A DNA stretch of 35,366 nucleotides, from contig JAUNXT010000006.1 in assembly GCA_030539655.1 (NCBI GenBank), forward strand, positions 1 to 35,366. The letters are read 5' to 3'. The position numbers and the translations under genes are program-made. The stretch is from Methanocorpusculum sp. GTDB taxonomy: Archaea > Halobacteriota > Methanomicrobia > Methanomicrobiales > Methanocorpusculaceae. Position 1 is the stretch's first letter, and every line of letters begins with the position of its first letter. The notes beneath the pieces are model-generated. The model was not told the DNA's origin, ran no database searches, and was given only the letters and a program-made list of their open reading frames with translations. This document shows positions 17,285 through 24,902 of the stretch, piece after piece.

Positions 17285-18021
17285 TGGCGGACAAAAAGTC
17301 TCCGGCATCCGGATGGCCGATTATTCAGGGTGACTACCACACAGGCGATGCAAACAGCCCTGTTGCAGTCATCACTATGGGATCTCACCTGGACGAAGCA
17401 GGCATCTGTGCCGCAGGCGCAGCACTTGCCGGTTCCTGTAAGACTGAGAACCTTGGTATCGAAAAAATTGTTGCAAACATCATTTCCAACCCGAACATCC
17501 GCTTCGTAGTTCTCTGTGGTACTGAAGTTAAAGGACACTTATCCGGTCAGTCCATTGAGTCCATGCACAAGAACGGTGTTGAGGGCGGAAAGATTGTCGG
17601 ATCGAAAGGAGCAATTCCGTTCCTTGAAAACCTGACCGCTGAACACATCAAACGCTTCCAGGAGCAGGTTGAACTCGTCAACATCATGGAAACCGAAGAC
17701 CTCGGTGTCATCGGTGCCAAGATCAACGAGCTCAAAGGCAAAGACCCGGGAGCATTCGGTGCAGACCCGATCGTTGTCCAGATTTCCGAGGGCGACGAAG
17801 GTGGAAGTGATGCAAGTACAGTTGCTACATCAAATCCGCAGATTCTCGAAATCGAGAAGCGTTTAGACGCAGTCGAAAAGAAGATTGAGTTTACTGACGC
17901 AGAAGTTGCGATGCGTGTAGGAAGAAAAATCGGACGTGACATCGGTGTTCTCTACGGTCTCGTAGCTGGAATCATCGCATTCCTGATTATTTACTTCTGG
18001 ATGTACGTCTTATTCATCTAA
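17284..18021 (+). CDS. MtrA-MtrG fusion: second corrinoid domain joined to subunit G
   Basis: This gene sits exactly where mtrG normally lies (between mtrF and mtrH), but its 245 residues are a hybrid. Residues 1-170 are a near-perfect copy of the MtrA corrinoid domain, including the cobalt ligand H85. After a short linker ([16 protein letters not shown]), residues about 180-245 are MtrG-like: [19 protein letters not shown], then the family signature [14 protein letters not shown] and a C-terminal membrane helix. No separate mtrG is present in the operon. The frame is open throughout and the translational coupling to mtrF is intact, so the fusion looks functional. Each Mtr protomer could then carry two cobamide domains. 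Alternatively, only one of the two copies is loaded. Confidence 0.9.
   Translation: MADKKSPASGWPIIQGDYHTGDANSPVAVITMGSHLDEAGICAAGAALAGSCKTENLGIEKIVANIISNPNIRFVVLCGTEVKGHLSGQSIESMHKNGVEGGKIVGSKGAIPFLENLTAEHIKRFQEQVELVNIMETEDLGVIGAKINELKGKDPGAFGADPIVVQISEGDEGGSDASTVATSNPQILEIEKRLDAVEKKIEFTDAEVAMRVGRKIGRDIGVLYGLVAGIIAFLIIYFWMYVLFI
17299..17750 (+). repeat. 452-bp perfect direct repeat, copy 2 (within the MtrA-MtrG fusion gene)
   Basis: This is identical to 16360-16811 at every base, including all third codon positions. Beyond it the two copies differ at scattered synonymous sites for about 40 bases and then become unrelated at the acidic linker. Confidence 0.9.
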
Positions 18022-18034
18022 ATGAGGTGCCAAT

Positions 18035-19057
18035 ATGTTCAAATTTGAAAAAGAACAACAGGTCTTTGACTTTAACGGAACTAAGATTGGCGGTCAGCCC
18101 GGAGAATACCCGCGCGTCATGTCCCCGTCAATCTTCTACAACAAACACGAGATTGTCTTAAACGACAAGACTGGTGAGATTGACAAAGCAAAAGCAGAAG
18201 CTCTCTGGAACCGCTGCCAGGAATTAACCGACATTACCGGTAACAAATTCTTCCTGCAGATTTTAGCAGAGCACGGAGAAGCATTCGAGTCCTACTTTAA
18301 CTGGTTCGACTCCATCGACAACAAGACTGCCTTCCTTATGGACTCTTCCGCACCGGAAGCACTTGTTCACGCAACCAAATACGTTACTGAAGTTGGTCTT
18401 GCAGACAGAGCCATCTACAACTCTATCAACGGATCCATCCTTCCGGAAAACATCCAGGCACTCAAAGAGTCCGATGTTAACTCCGCAATCGTTCTTGCAT
18501 TCAACCCGGGAGACCCGAGCATTGCAGGACGTGAGAAGACTTTAGTCGACGGCGGTGTTGCAGGTCAGGAAAAGGGTATGCTTCAGATTGCAGAAGAATG
18601 CGGTATCACCCGCCCGATTCTCGACTCTGCAGCAACTCCGCTCGGACTTGGTGCATTCGGTTCCTTCCGTGAGATTCTCGCATGCAAAGCAATCCACGGT
18701 CTGCCGACCGGTGGTGCATACCACAACATGACTGTTTCCTGGACCTGGCTGAAACGCTGGAGAAAGAACGTCTTATCCGACAGATACAAGGAATTACCGC
18801 TTCTCGCAGAACAGATGTGCCACCACCACTTCGGCGGCATCGACGGTATCCGCCAGACTGCATGGTCCGCACCGGATATCGGATGTAACATCATGGCAAT
18901 GACCCTTGGTGCAGATCTTATCATGTACGGTCCAATCGAGAACATGGAGGGGGCAGCAACTGCATCTGCATTCTGTGATATTGTCTTAGCTGAAGCATTC
19001 AAGGACTTCGGAGGAACTCCGGGAGTTACCGACGGTCCGATTGACAAGCTTATCTAA
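18035..19057 (+). CDS. mtrH: Tetrahydromethanopterin S-methyltransferase subunit H
   Basis: MtrH is the peripheral catalytic subunit that transfers the methyl group from methyl-H4MPT to the cobamide of MtrA. It is 340 residues, begins MFKFEKEQQVFDFNGTKIGG, has no membrane segment and a pterin-binding TIM-barrel-type sequence. Conserved parts include GGQPGEYPRVM near the start and HNMTVSWTWLKRWRKNV in the second half. A gaggtg site precedes the ATG. It is the last gene of the operon, followed by a hairpin terminator. Confidence 0.95.
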   Translation: MFKFEKEQQVFDFNGTKIGGQPGEYPRVMSPSIFYNKHEIVLNDKTGEIDKAKAEALWNRCQELTDITGNKFFLQILAEHGEAFESYFNWFDSIDNKTAFLMDSSAPEALVHATKYVTEVGLADRAIYNSINGSILPENIQALKESDVNSAIVLAFNPGDPSIAGREKTLVDGGVAGQEKGMLQIAEECGITRPILDSAATPLGLGAFGSFREILACKAIHGLPTGGAYHNMTVSWTWLKRWRKNVLSDRYKELPLLAEQMCHHHFGGIDGIRQTAWSAPDIGCNIMAMTLGADLIMYGPIENMEGAATASAFCDIVLAEAFKDFGGTPGVTDGPIDKLI

Positions 19058-19083
19058 ACTTAAGAATGGAGTAATAAATAACT

Positions 19084-19116
19084 ACAGAGACGGGATTTTC
19101 CCTTCTCTGTTTTAGT
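19084..19116 (+). terminator. Terminator after mtrH
   Basis: A stem of acagaga-c-ggg pairs with ccc-t-tctctgt across a T-rich loop (19084-19110) and is followed by a T-rich tail. It begins 27 bases after the mtrH stop. Confidence 0.6.
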
Positions 19117-19236
19117 ACAGACATTTCGTTTTTTATTTTGACTATTTTCTCTTATCACCTTCTTCTTTCTTCATTCTTTGCAGAGATGCCTTTTTATATC
19201 CAAAACATTATAAACACTGCTGATAAAGAAATATGC

Positions 19237-19569
19237 ATGAGTTTGGACCCGACAGAACTTATCGGAAACGTAACAGAGATAAAGTCCCTCACTGACTATC
19301 AGAAAGGTTCCGTGGTATCCCGTATGGTTGTTAACAAAAAAGCAGGAACCGTTACTGCGTTCGCCTTTGAGGCAGGCGAAGGCCTCTCTGAACACTCTGC
19401 ACCCTTTGATGCGCTGGTAATCGGTATTGAAGGAGAAGCAGAAATTCCAATCGGAGGGGTTTCACACACCGTTCGTGAAGGGGACATGCTGATTATGCCT
19501 GCAAACATTCCCCATGCGGTACATCCGGTAACCCGCTTTAAGATGATGCTTGTGATGATTCACGAATAA
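19237..19569 (+). CDS. Small cupin-domain protein
   Basis: This is a single cupin barrel of 110 residues. The start at 19237 (MSLDPTELIGNVTEIKSL) is preferred over one at 19138. A TATA-like tttatat at about 19192-19199 lies 40 bases before it, and the longer N-terminus would be hydrophobic and unlike the family. The first cupin motif, GEGLSEHSAPFDALVIGIEG, carries one histidine. The second, GDMLIMPANIPHAVHPV, carries two more. Metal-binding residues are thus partly present, but no substrate can be assigned. It has its own promoter after the mtr terminator. Confidence 0.8.
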   Translation: MSLDPTELIGNVTEIKSLTDYQKGSVVSRMVVNKKAGTVTAFAFEAGEGLSEHSAPFDALVIGIEGEAEIPIGGVSHTVREGDMLIMPANIPHAVHPVTRFKMMLVMIHE

Positions 19570-19599
19570 CTCTTTTTTTATTTTAAACAATAACATCAT

Positions 19600-20436
19600 C
19601 TACTCTCCGCGTTTTGAGAGAATCTCGCGTTCTGCATACAGATACTCCTGGGCGTACCCTGCAAATTCGCCGAAATGTTTTCTTCCGAACTCTGCTGTTG
19701 TATTGTACGGCAGCTTTTTCCCCCCGTTCCCGTCAAAATACTGTGTTCTGAAAATCCGCTCAATCCAGACGTCAACCGGCAGTGCTTCATATTTTGCAAA
19801 CCCGAACAGCAGCACGCAGTCTGCAACCTTCGGACCAATCCCTGGAAGTTTCATCAATTCACATCCGGCATCAGGGTACGGCATCGCGGAAAGCTGTTCA
19901 ATCCAGTGCGGATTTTCTGCGGCATAAACTGATGCCTCATGAATAAATTTGTCACGATACCCTGTCTTGCAGCATCGTATCTCATCAGTTCCATGTTCTG
20001 CGAGCACGTCTGCTGTCGGAAATGCAAACCGGTTTTTATCCGCAGGCCTTCCAAATGTTTCGGACAGCAGTTCGATACGTTTTGCAATCATCGGAATGTT
20101 GGAACATGATGCACAGATATAGGAGATGAGACACTCAAACGGCGGTTGTCTGCAGATACGAAGTCCCCTGCATGCCAAAACCGCTTTGTGAATCAGCGGG
20201 TCCGTATCAATAGAGGCGAGTATCTCATCAAGGTCAGTGTCAAGTGCAAAATAGTGTATCAGTTCATCTTCACTGCATCCTTCATACAGGAGCGTATCAT
20301 CGATTTGCCTGACTTTCCAGACTGAGCCGTTAACAGGTGCGGACCACTGTCCCCCCTCCTCTTTCCATCTGAATGTCTGCCCGCACGAGACCGTCAGTGA
20401 GAGGTCAAAAGGCCCGTCTAATGAAAGTTTTCTCAT
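19600..20436 (-). CDS. 8-oxoguanine DNA glycosylase / AP lyase (OGG1-type)
   Basis: This is a base-excision repair enzyme of the HhH-GPD superfamily that removes 8-oxoguanine and nicks the abasic site. The 278-residue protein has an OGG N-terminal domain (about 1-110, including SCGQTFRWK). It also has the helix-hairpin-helix LPGIGPKVADC and the catalytic pair K203 (GPKVAD) and D222 (PVDVW), equivalent to human K249 and D268. It lies 18 bases downstream of trkH on the same strand and probably shares its transcript. Confidence 0.9.
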   Translation of the reverse strand: MRKLSLDGPFDLSLTVSCGQTFRWKEEGGQWSAPVNGSVWKVRQIDDTLLYEGCSEDELIHYFALDTDLDEILASIDTDPLIHKAVLACRGLRICRQPPFECLISYICASCSNIPMIAKRIELLSETFGRPADKNRFAFPTADVLAEHGTDEIRCCKTGYRDKFIHEASVYAAENPHWIEQLSAMPYPDAGCELMKLPGIGPKVADCVLLFGFAKYEALPVDVWIERIFRTQYFDGNGGKKLPYNTTAEFGRKHFGEFAGYAQEYLYAEREILSKRGE

Positions 20437-20454
20437 ATTCTTTTCCGCAGTATT

Positions 20455-21915
20455 TTATTTTCTGATAATTTTGCGGAAAATACCGCCGACGAGAATAACC
20501 ACCGGAATGATTTCAAGACGAGCTATCCACATTACAAAGATGGTAAGAATCTTTGAGTACTCAGGCATATCAGGCCCTATCATTCCTGATGATGCTCCGG
20601 TGTTTGCTACGCAGTTCAGCACATCAAAGATTGTAGCAGGTATATCGGATGCAAAGTAGGAATCATGCAGCAAAATAAACAGAACGATGCCCTGCAGTAT
20701 TACAAAACAGAGAATAACCAGGAGGGAGCCGGAGATAAGGGATGCTGTATCCTCTTCTTTTACCGGTTTCCTCTCATGCCTCATTGAAACAACCGCCTTG
20801 GAACTGCCGACGGTCTTTTTTATCCACCATACAAGGCTCTCCCAGGCGACGATAATCCTGTCAAGCTTAAGACCTCCTGCGGTACTCCCCTGAGGGCCTC
20901 CGATAAACATGAAGACTCCAAGGAGGAACAGCGGTGCAAAACCCCACAGGGAAAAATCAGTATTCTGAAATCCGGTGGAGGTTAGAGAACTTCCTGCCAT
21001 GAAGACCCCTTCACGCAGGGCATCACCGACAGCAAGACCTGAGTTAATTACCAGGTCGAATACAAGGACCGCAGATACAATGACAAAGAGAGCAAACATG
21101 ACCTGCAGTATACGGTCGTGCAGCATCTCCTTTAAAGAACGTTTGGAGAAGGATAAATAGTATAGTCTGAAGGGAATTGCTCCTAAAAACATAATTGGAA
21201 TCAGCACTATTTCCAGGGCAAGATTCTGATAGTGTGCAATCCCGTCGGTGTACATAGTCATCCCGCCGGTGGAGATACTGCAGAATGCCAGATTTACCGA
21301 ATCCCAGATGCCCACCCCGGTACACAGGATTGCGACGATTGCGATGGCGGTGAGGATGAGGTAAATCCTCATCATGTGGAGTGCAGTTGCTGTTGCACTT
21401 GGAAGAAATGTATCCTGTCTTCCTTCCGTGCGGTAGAGTCCGCGGTAAAATCCGGCGCCGGAGGCAACGGTGAGGGCGAAAACGACGATGCCGAGTGCCC
21501 CAATCCACTGCATAAGGGACCGCCAGAAGAGCAGTGTATGCGGCCACTGCTCAATGTTTCCCGCAACAGAAAATCCGGTGCTTGTCCATGCAGACATTGA
21601 CTCAAACACAGCATCGGTAAACGAAATGTCAGCGAACAAAAAAGGCAGTGCTCCGCAGAGGGCAACAAAACCCCACAGGAGAGCAGTCACTGCAATTGCA
21701 GTCTTTGGAGAGGGTTTCACTCCGTTTTGCGGAAGCAGTCTGAGTACAATCCCCGCCACACACAGGGGAACTGTTGCAGTAAGTATCGGGATTATAGCAT
21801 TCCATTCCTGATAAATGCAGCTGACGGCAACTGCAGCAAGGGAGATGAGACCGATAAATATCAGTCCAATCCCCAAATCCCGCCCCAGTGCCGGAAGTTG
21901 TTTTATCAGTTCCAT
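20455..21915 (-). CDS. trkH: TrkH/KtrB-type potassium uptake membrane subunit
   Basis: This is a K+ channel-like translocating subunit of 486 residues made of four M1-P-M2 repeats. Each selectivity-filter loop is visible with its central glycine: STGFSVAG, STGGMTMY, STGFQNTD and NTGASSGM. The arginine-rich C-terminal membrane region (WIARLEIIPVVILVGG) is typical. The regulatory partner TrkA is not adjacent and must be encoded elsewhere. The gene starts seven bases after the upstream DUF2150-like gene, suggesting co-transcription. Confidence 0.92.
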   Translation of the reverse strand: MELIKQLPALGRDLGIGLIFIGLISLAAVAVSCIYQEWNAIIPILTATVPLCVAGIVLRLLPQNGVKPSPKTAIAVTALLWGFVALCGALPFLFADISFTDAVFESMSAWTSTGFSVAGNIEQWPHTLLFWRSLMQWIGALGIVVFALTVASGAGFYRGLYRTEGRQDTFLPSATATALHMMRIYLILTAIAIVAILCTGVGIWDSVNLAFCSISTGGMTMYTDGIAHYQNLALEIVLIPIMFLGAIPFRLYYLSFSKRSLKEMLHDRILQVMFALFVIVSAVLVFDLVINSGLAVGDALREGVFMAGSSLTSTGFQNTDFSLWGFAPLFLLGVFMFIGGPQGSTAGGLKLDRIIVAWESLVWWIKKTVGSSKAVVSMRHERKPVKEEDTASLISGSLLVILCFVILQGIVLFILLHDSYFASDIPATIFDVLNCVANTGASSGMIGPDMPEYSKILTIFVMWIARLEIIPVVILVGGIFRKIIRK

Positions 21916-21922
21916 AGTGTGC

Positions 21923-22456
21923 TTAATTCATCTGCTGAAGGCAGCCTAAGGTAAGATTTACCGCTTCAAGCACATCTTCCTGTGCCAGAGCATACTCCCG
22001 CATCGCGGCGTAGAGCATATACATAATATCATACCCGTAGAATTCAAGTGCATCCTCCGGGGAAAGCGGCGAGGTATAGGTGTCTATAATGAACCCGTCG
22101 TCGGAAAACATCAGCTCAAAGAGATTTCCTGCCTGTGACAGGACACAGAACTGCTGTGAGACCTTCTTTGCGGGATTGTCCGGGCGGTACTCAAGCATCT
22201 CTGCGGGTTTTCCAAGAAGAATCATCTTGTCCGGGAAGTAGACCTGATCGTATAAGTCCCCATTCTGGTCTTTTTTCGCCCGCTGAATAAACTCCTGCCC
22301 TACTTCCGAAACAACGGACCCTACCGCATCCTGCATCAGGATAAGAAGCTTTACATCATTTTCCTTTACTTTACTGACTGCTTTTTTCTTCTTCTCCTTT
22401 GTCTCGGAAATCAACTCGCATAATCTTTCAAATCCTTTTTCAACAACTTCATCCAT
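21923..22456 (-). CDS. Conserved archaeal protein, DUF2150-like
   Basis: This is a 177-residue soluble protein. It has a lysine-rich N-terminal helix (ETKEKKKKAVSKVKEND), a middle beta-rich part and a C-terminal helical part (DALEFYGYDIMYMLYAAMRE). From length and character it resembles the methanogen family DUF2150, but the assignment is from memory. No catalytic motif or membrane segment is visible. It lies just upstream of trkH (seven bases), so a role connected to that transporter is possible but unproven. Confidence 0.6.
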   Translation of the reverse strand: MDEVVEKGFERLCELISETKEKKKKAVSKVKENDVKLLILMQDAVGSVVSEVGQEFIQRAKKDQNGDLYDQVYFPDKMILLGKPAEMLEYRPDNPAKKVSQQFCVLSQAGNLFELMFSDDGFIIDTYTSPLSPEDALEFYGYDIMYMLYAAMREYALAQEDVLEAVNLTLGCLQQMN

Positions 22457-22505
22457 ATGTAATCACGTATCCTTCTTTTGTAAATAAAAAAGACCGGGTT
22501 TCCGG

Positions 22506-22823
22506 TTACAGGTATTTGTGGGCACGAAGCCAGTCTACCTGCGGACCGGTGTAACGGTAGACAATATCGCATTTGTCATCCTGGAAGTCCCACGGAATGA
22601 CAATAAGGATATCTCCTTCCCGAATCCATATCCGTTTCTTGATTTTTCCCTTGATTCTTCCAAGGCGTGTTACCCCGTCAGAGCAGCGTACACGTATGTG
22701 ATTTGAACCAAGCATAAGTTCTGCCTGTGCAAACTGCTCTTTGTCATGTCTGTTCGGCAGTTTCACACGAATAATGCTGCCGTCTTCGGCAACATCCTGA
22801 TTACTGTTTTCAATTGAGCCCAA
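22506..22823 (-). CDS. Translation initiation factor aIF-1A
   Basis: This OB-fold factor binds the ribosomal A site during initiation (105 residues). The diagnostic core is RVRCSDGVTRLGRIKGKIKK followed by RIWIREGDILIVIPWDFQDD. The start is a TTG at 22823, since no ATG or GTG occurs upstream in frame within the expected N-terminal tail and the next ATG would remove the start of the barrel. The basic N-terminal tail common in relatives is short here. The gene is the first of a same-strand series running to the DNA glycosylase. Confidence 0.92.
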   Translation of the reverse strand: MGSIENSNQDVAEDGSIIRVKLPNRHDKEQFAQAELMLGSNHIRVRCSDGVTRLGRIKGKIKKRIWIREGDILIVIPWDFQDDKCDIVYRYTGPQVDWLRAHKYL

Positions 22824-22920
22824 GTAATATCACTCTGCAGTATCTATATTAGTTTTATTCTTAGATAAATTGTTGTTCAGATGCCGGATGGGTATTTTCG
22901 CTCCATGTAGTCTCTGTGAC

Positions 22921-23175
22921 TCACATATTTTTTGAAATATCTCCATAAAATTCAACAGATTTTCTGATTTCATCTGCATCCGGATGATTTTTGTTCAGTC
23001 CGCCGAACAGTTTCAGGGGGCCGAACGTGTCAAAACCTTTGCAGCTGCATTTTCCGAGAACTGTGATTGGATAGGTTTCATCAATTGCGTTTACGGGTTT
23101 TCTTGTGTTTCCATGGAGTGTTGATTCACAAACAAGTACGGTTTTAATTGGTTTAGTATTTGTTCTATCGGACAT
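22921..23175 (-). CDS. Mini-flavodoxin: flavodoxin-like protein with internal deletion
   Basis: The 84-residue product joins the two ends of a flavodoxin-domain protein. The N-terminus KTVLVCESTLHGNTRK (about 11-26) is beta-strand 1 plus the FMN phosphate-binding loop. The C-terminus GKCSCKGFDTFGPLKLFGGL (about 41-60) then NKNHPDADEIRKSVEFYG is the end typical of archaeal flavodoxins of about 160 residues. The middle part, which would hold the flavin isoalloxazine loops, is missing, yet the frame is open. It is either a decaying gene with an in-frame deletion or a true small protein. FMN binding is doubtful. No neighbour explains its role. Confidence 0.65.
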   Translation of the reverse strand: MSDRTNTKPIKTVLVCESTLHGNTRKPVNAIDETYPITVLGKCSCKGFDTFGPLKLFGGLNKNHPDADEIRKSVEFYGDISKNM

Positions 23176-23300
23176 TTATATGATTGTAATGAAGAAATAT
23201 TTACAAATCACGCTTTTTGGAATCCGTATTTTCAGGAATTGCGGGGGACCGCAAGCAATCCATTATTAACCAGTGAATACATATATTATATCAGATAATT

Positions 23301-24185
23301 ATGACAACCCTTCCAGAATACCTTTCAAAGTGCGGGGCGCCGGATGACCTCATTTCACTTATTACCCTCATTGCAGCGCAGGCGACCCCCATTCGTAATG
23401 CATTCATCAGTAACCAGAACTACGCGGACTCGAAAAACTCTTCGGGAGAAACACAGGCGGAGATGGATACCTGGTCTGATGTACATCTGGTAAACATCCT
23501 TGCTGCAAGCGGGCTGGTCCGTGAAGTGGCATCCGAAGAGCAGGAGGACATCGTAAAACTCGTTGAAACCGCCCCGTACTCTGTTGTCATGGACCCGCTC
23601 GACGGGTCATCCCTTATCAAGGTAAACCTTTGTGTGGGAACAATCATAGGAATCTATGAAGGAGGGTGCATGCAGGCAGGAAAGAATCTGAAAGCTGCTC
23701 TTTATCTTCTCTACGGTCCCATGACCACCATCACTGTCTCGGTTGGAAAAGGAGTTGCTGTTTTTGCCATGGACAAGGAAGGATGCTGCAGAATGCTCCG
23801 CGACAATGTCAGAATCCCCGAAGGAAACCTCTATGGAAGCGGGGGAATCCGCACCGAATGGCTTGAAAAACACGCAAAGTTTATCAGCCGCATTGAAAAC
23901 GAAGGCGCGAAAAACCGGTATTCAGGCTCATTTGTCGCAGACTTCCATCAGATATTAACCTATGGCGGCGTCTATGCATATCCCCCCTCTGAAAAACAGC
24001 CGAACGGAAAACTCCGTCTGGTCTTTGAAGCAAACCCGATAGGATATCTCGCATCTCAGGCAGGAGGGGCAATCTCCAATGGTGTCTCCTCCACGCTTGA
24101 TATTGTTCCGGAAACAGTTCATCAGCGTACTCCTATCTATGTCGGAAGCAGCGGCATGATTAAAAAGATAGAATCCATCGAGTAA
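23301..24185 (+). CDS. fbp: Fructose-1,6-bisphosphatase, class I
   Basis: This enzyme hydrolyses fructose 1,6-bisphosphate to fructose 6-phosphate in gluconeogenesis. The 294-residue protein has the metal-binding motif DPLDGSSL (D98, D101), an upstream catalytic glutamate in ASEEQED, the substrate-binding YSGSFVADFHQIL, and FEANPIGYLASQAGGAISNG near the C-terminus. It is somewhat shorter than bacterial and eukaryotic enzymes (about 330). Most archaea use the bifunctional class V enzyme instead. Here the next gene is a broken relative of class V, which suggests replacement of the archaeal enzyme by an acquired class I enzyme. Confidence 0.93.
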   Translation: MTTLPEYLSKCGAPDDLISLITLIAAQATPIRNAFISNQNYADSKNSSGETQAEMDTWSDVHLVNILAASGLVREVASEEQEDIVKLVETAPYSVVMDPLDGSSLIKVNLCVGTIIGIYEGGCMQAGKNLKAALYLLYGPMTTITVSVGKGVAVFAMDKEGCCRMLRDNVRIPEGNLYGSGGIRTEWLEKHAKFISRIENEGAKNRYSGSFVADFHQILTYGGVYAYPPSEKQPNGKLRLVFEANPIGYLASQAGGAISNGVSSTLDIVPETVHQRTPIYVGSSGMIKKIESIE

Positions 24186-24203
24186 TCTCCGGGCAAGAAA
24201 TCC

Positions 24204-24860
24204 ATGACAATAGTTTCCGTTTATGCAAAACCCCTCGGCGGTATCGCAGGCGATGTCCGCGTCTTTCCCGATGTTCTTGCAGCTGTGGATAAAGCACTCC
24301 GGAAGGAGAAAGGGAATTCTATCTCGGATTTTGTGGTAACCCACATCGGCGCCCGCGTTGTTGTTCTTCTGGTCTATTCCGATGATAAAGAACAGGAGGC
24401 GGCTGATGCACTCTGGAATGCATTTGTCGATGCGGAGACCTCTGCGAAAACCCGCAACCTCTTCAGAAGCGCCGCAAAGCCCTCATACTGCAGAATGCAG
24501 TTTGAAGAGCGCGAGGCTGAGTCGTTTGTGCTCTGTCTTGCAGGCTCTGCAGATGCCGGGTTCTGGAAGTTTCTGCAGGTCCCTGAAGACCAGTCGGCAT
24601 CTGCAGCGTCAGTCCTCCTCTGCAGGACGGGGGGCATTTTTTGTACAACCCCTGAGTTTCTGGAACTCTTTGCGGCAAAGGATGCAAATGAAAAAGGAAT
24701 CTGCCCGGTCAGTCTCTGCGATGCGGCAGTTGTCAGAACGAAGGTAATCCCGGTTGCAGCTCTCGGGTTTTCGCTCGGGGGGGGTATATTGACAGGACCT
24801 CTTGACCTCTTTGACCATCCTGCATTTGACGGTGCAAGAAGACGTGCGTCAGATCTCTGA
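24204..24860 (+). CDS. Degenerate class V FBP aldolase/phosphatase-like protein
   Basis: The 218-residue protein resembles the two ends of the archaeal bifunctional FBP aldolase/phosphatase (about 360 residues). The N-terminal part (AGDVRVFPDVLAAVDKAL, then VVTHIGARVVVL and MQFEEREAE) aligns with its first domain. The C-terminal GILTGPLDLFDHPAFD matches the end of the family. Key metal ligands are replaced: the family's THVGDD is THIGAR here, and the aspartate and histidine of the first loop are absent. The central part with the catalytic lysine is missing. It is therefore probably catalytically dead, a regulator or a relic. It starts 18 bases after fbp and is likely co-transcribed. Confidence 0.6.
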   Translation: MTIVSVYAKPLGGIAGDVRVFPDVLAAVDKALRKEKGNSISDFVVTHIGARVVVLLVYSDDKEQEAADALWNAFVDAETSAKTRNLFRSAAKPSYCRMQFEEREAESFVLCLAGSADAGFWKFLQVPEDQSASAASVLLCRTGGIFCTTPEFLELFAAKDANEKGICPVSLCDAAVVRTKVIPVAALGFSLGGGILTGPLDLFDHPAFDGARRRASDL

Positions 24861-24902
24861 AACAAACGTTTTCAATAAAAAATCAAAAAAAAATATTTTT
24901 AA

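Noticed and set aside
16144-17942. Repeated minus-strand frames opposite the two mtrA copies
   Set aside because: They are shadows of the identical mtrA tract. Their repetition reflects the gene duplication, not a separate gene pair.
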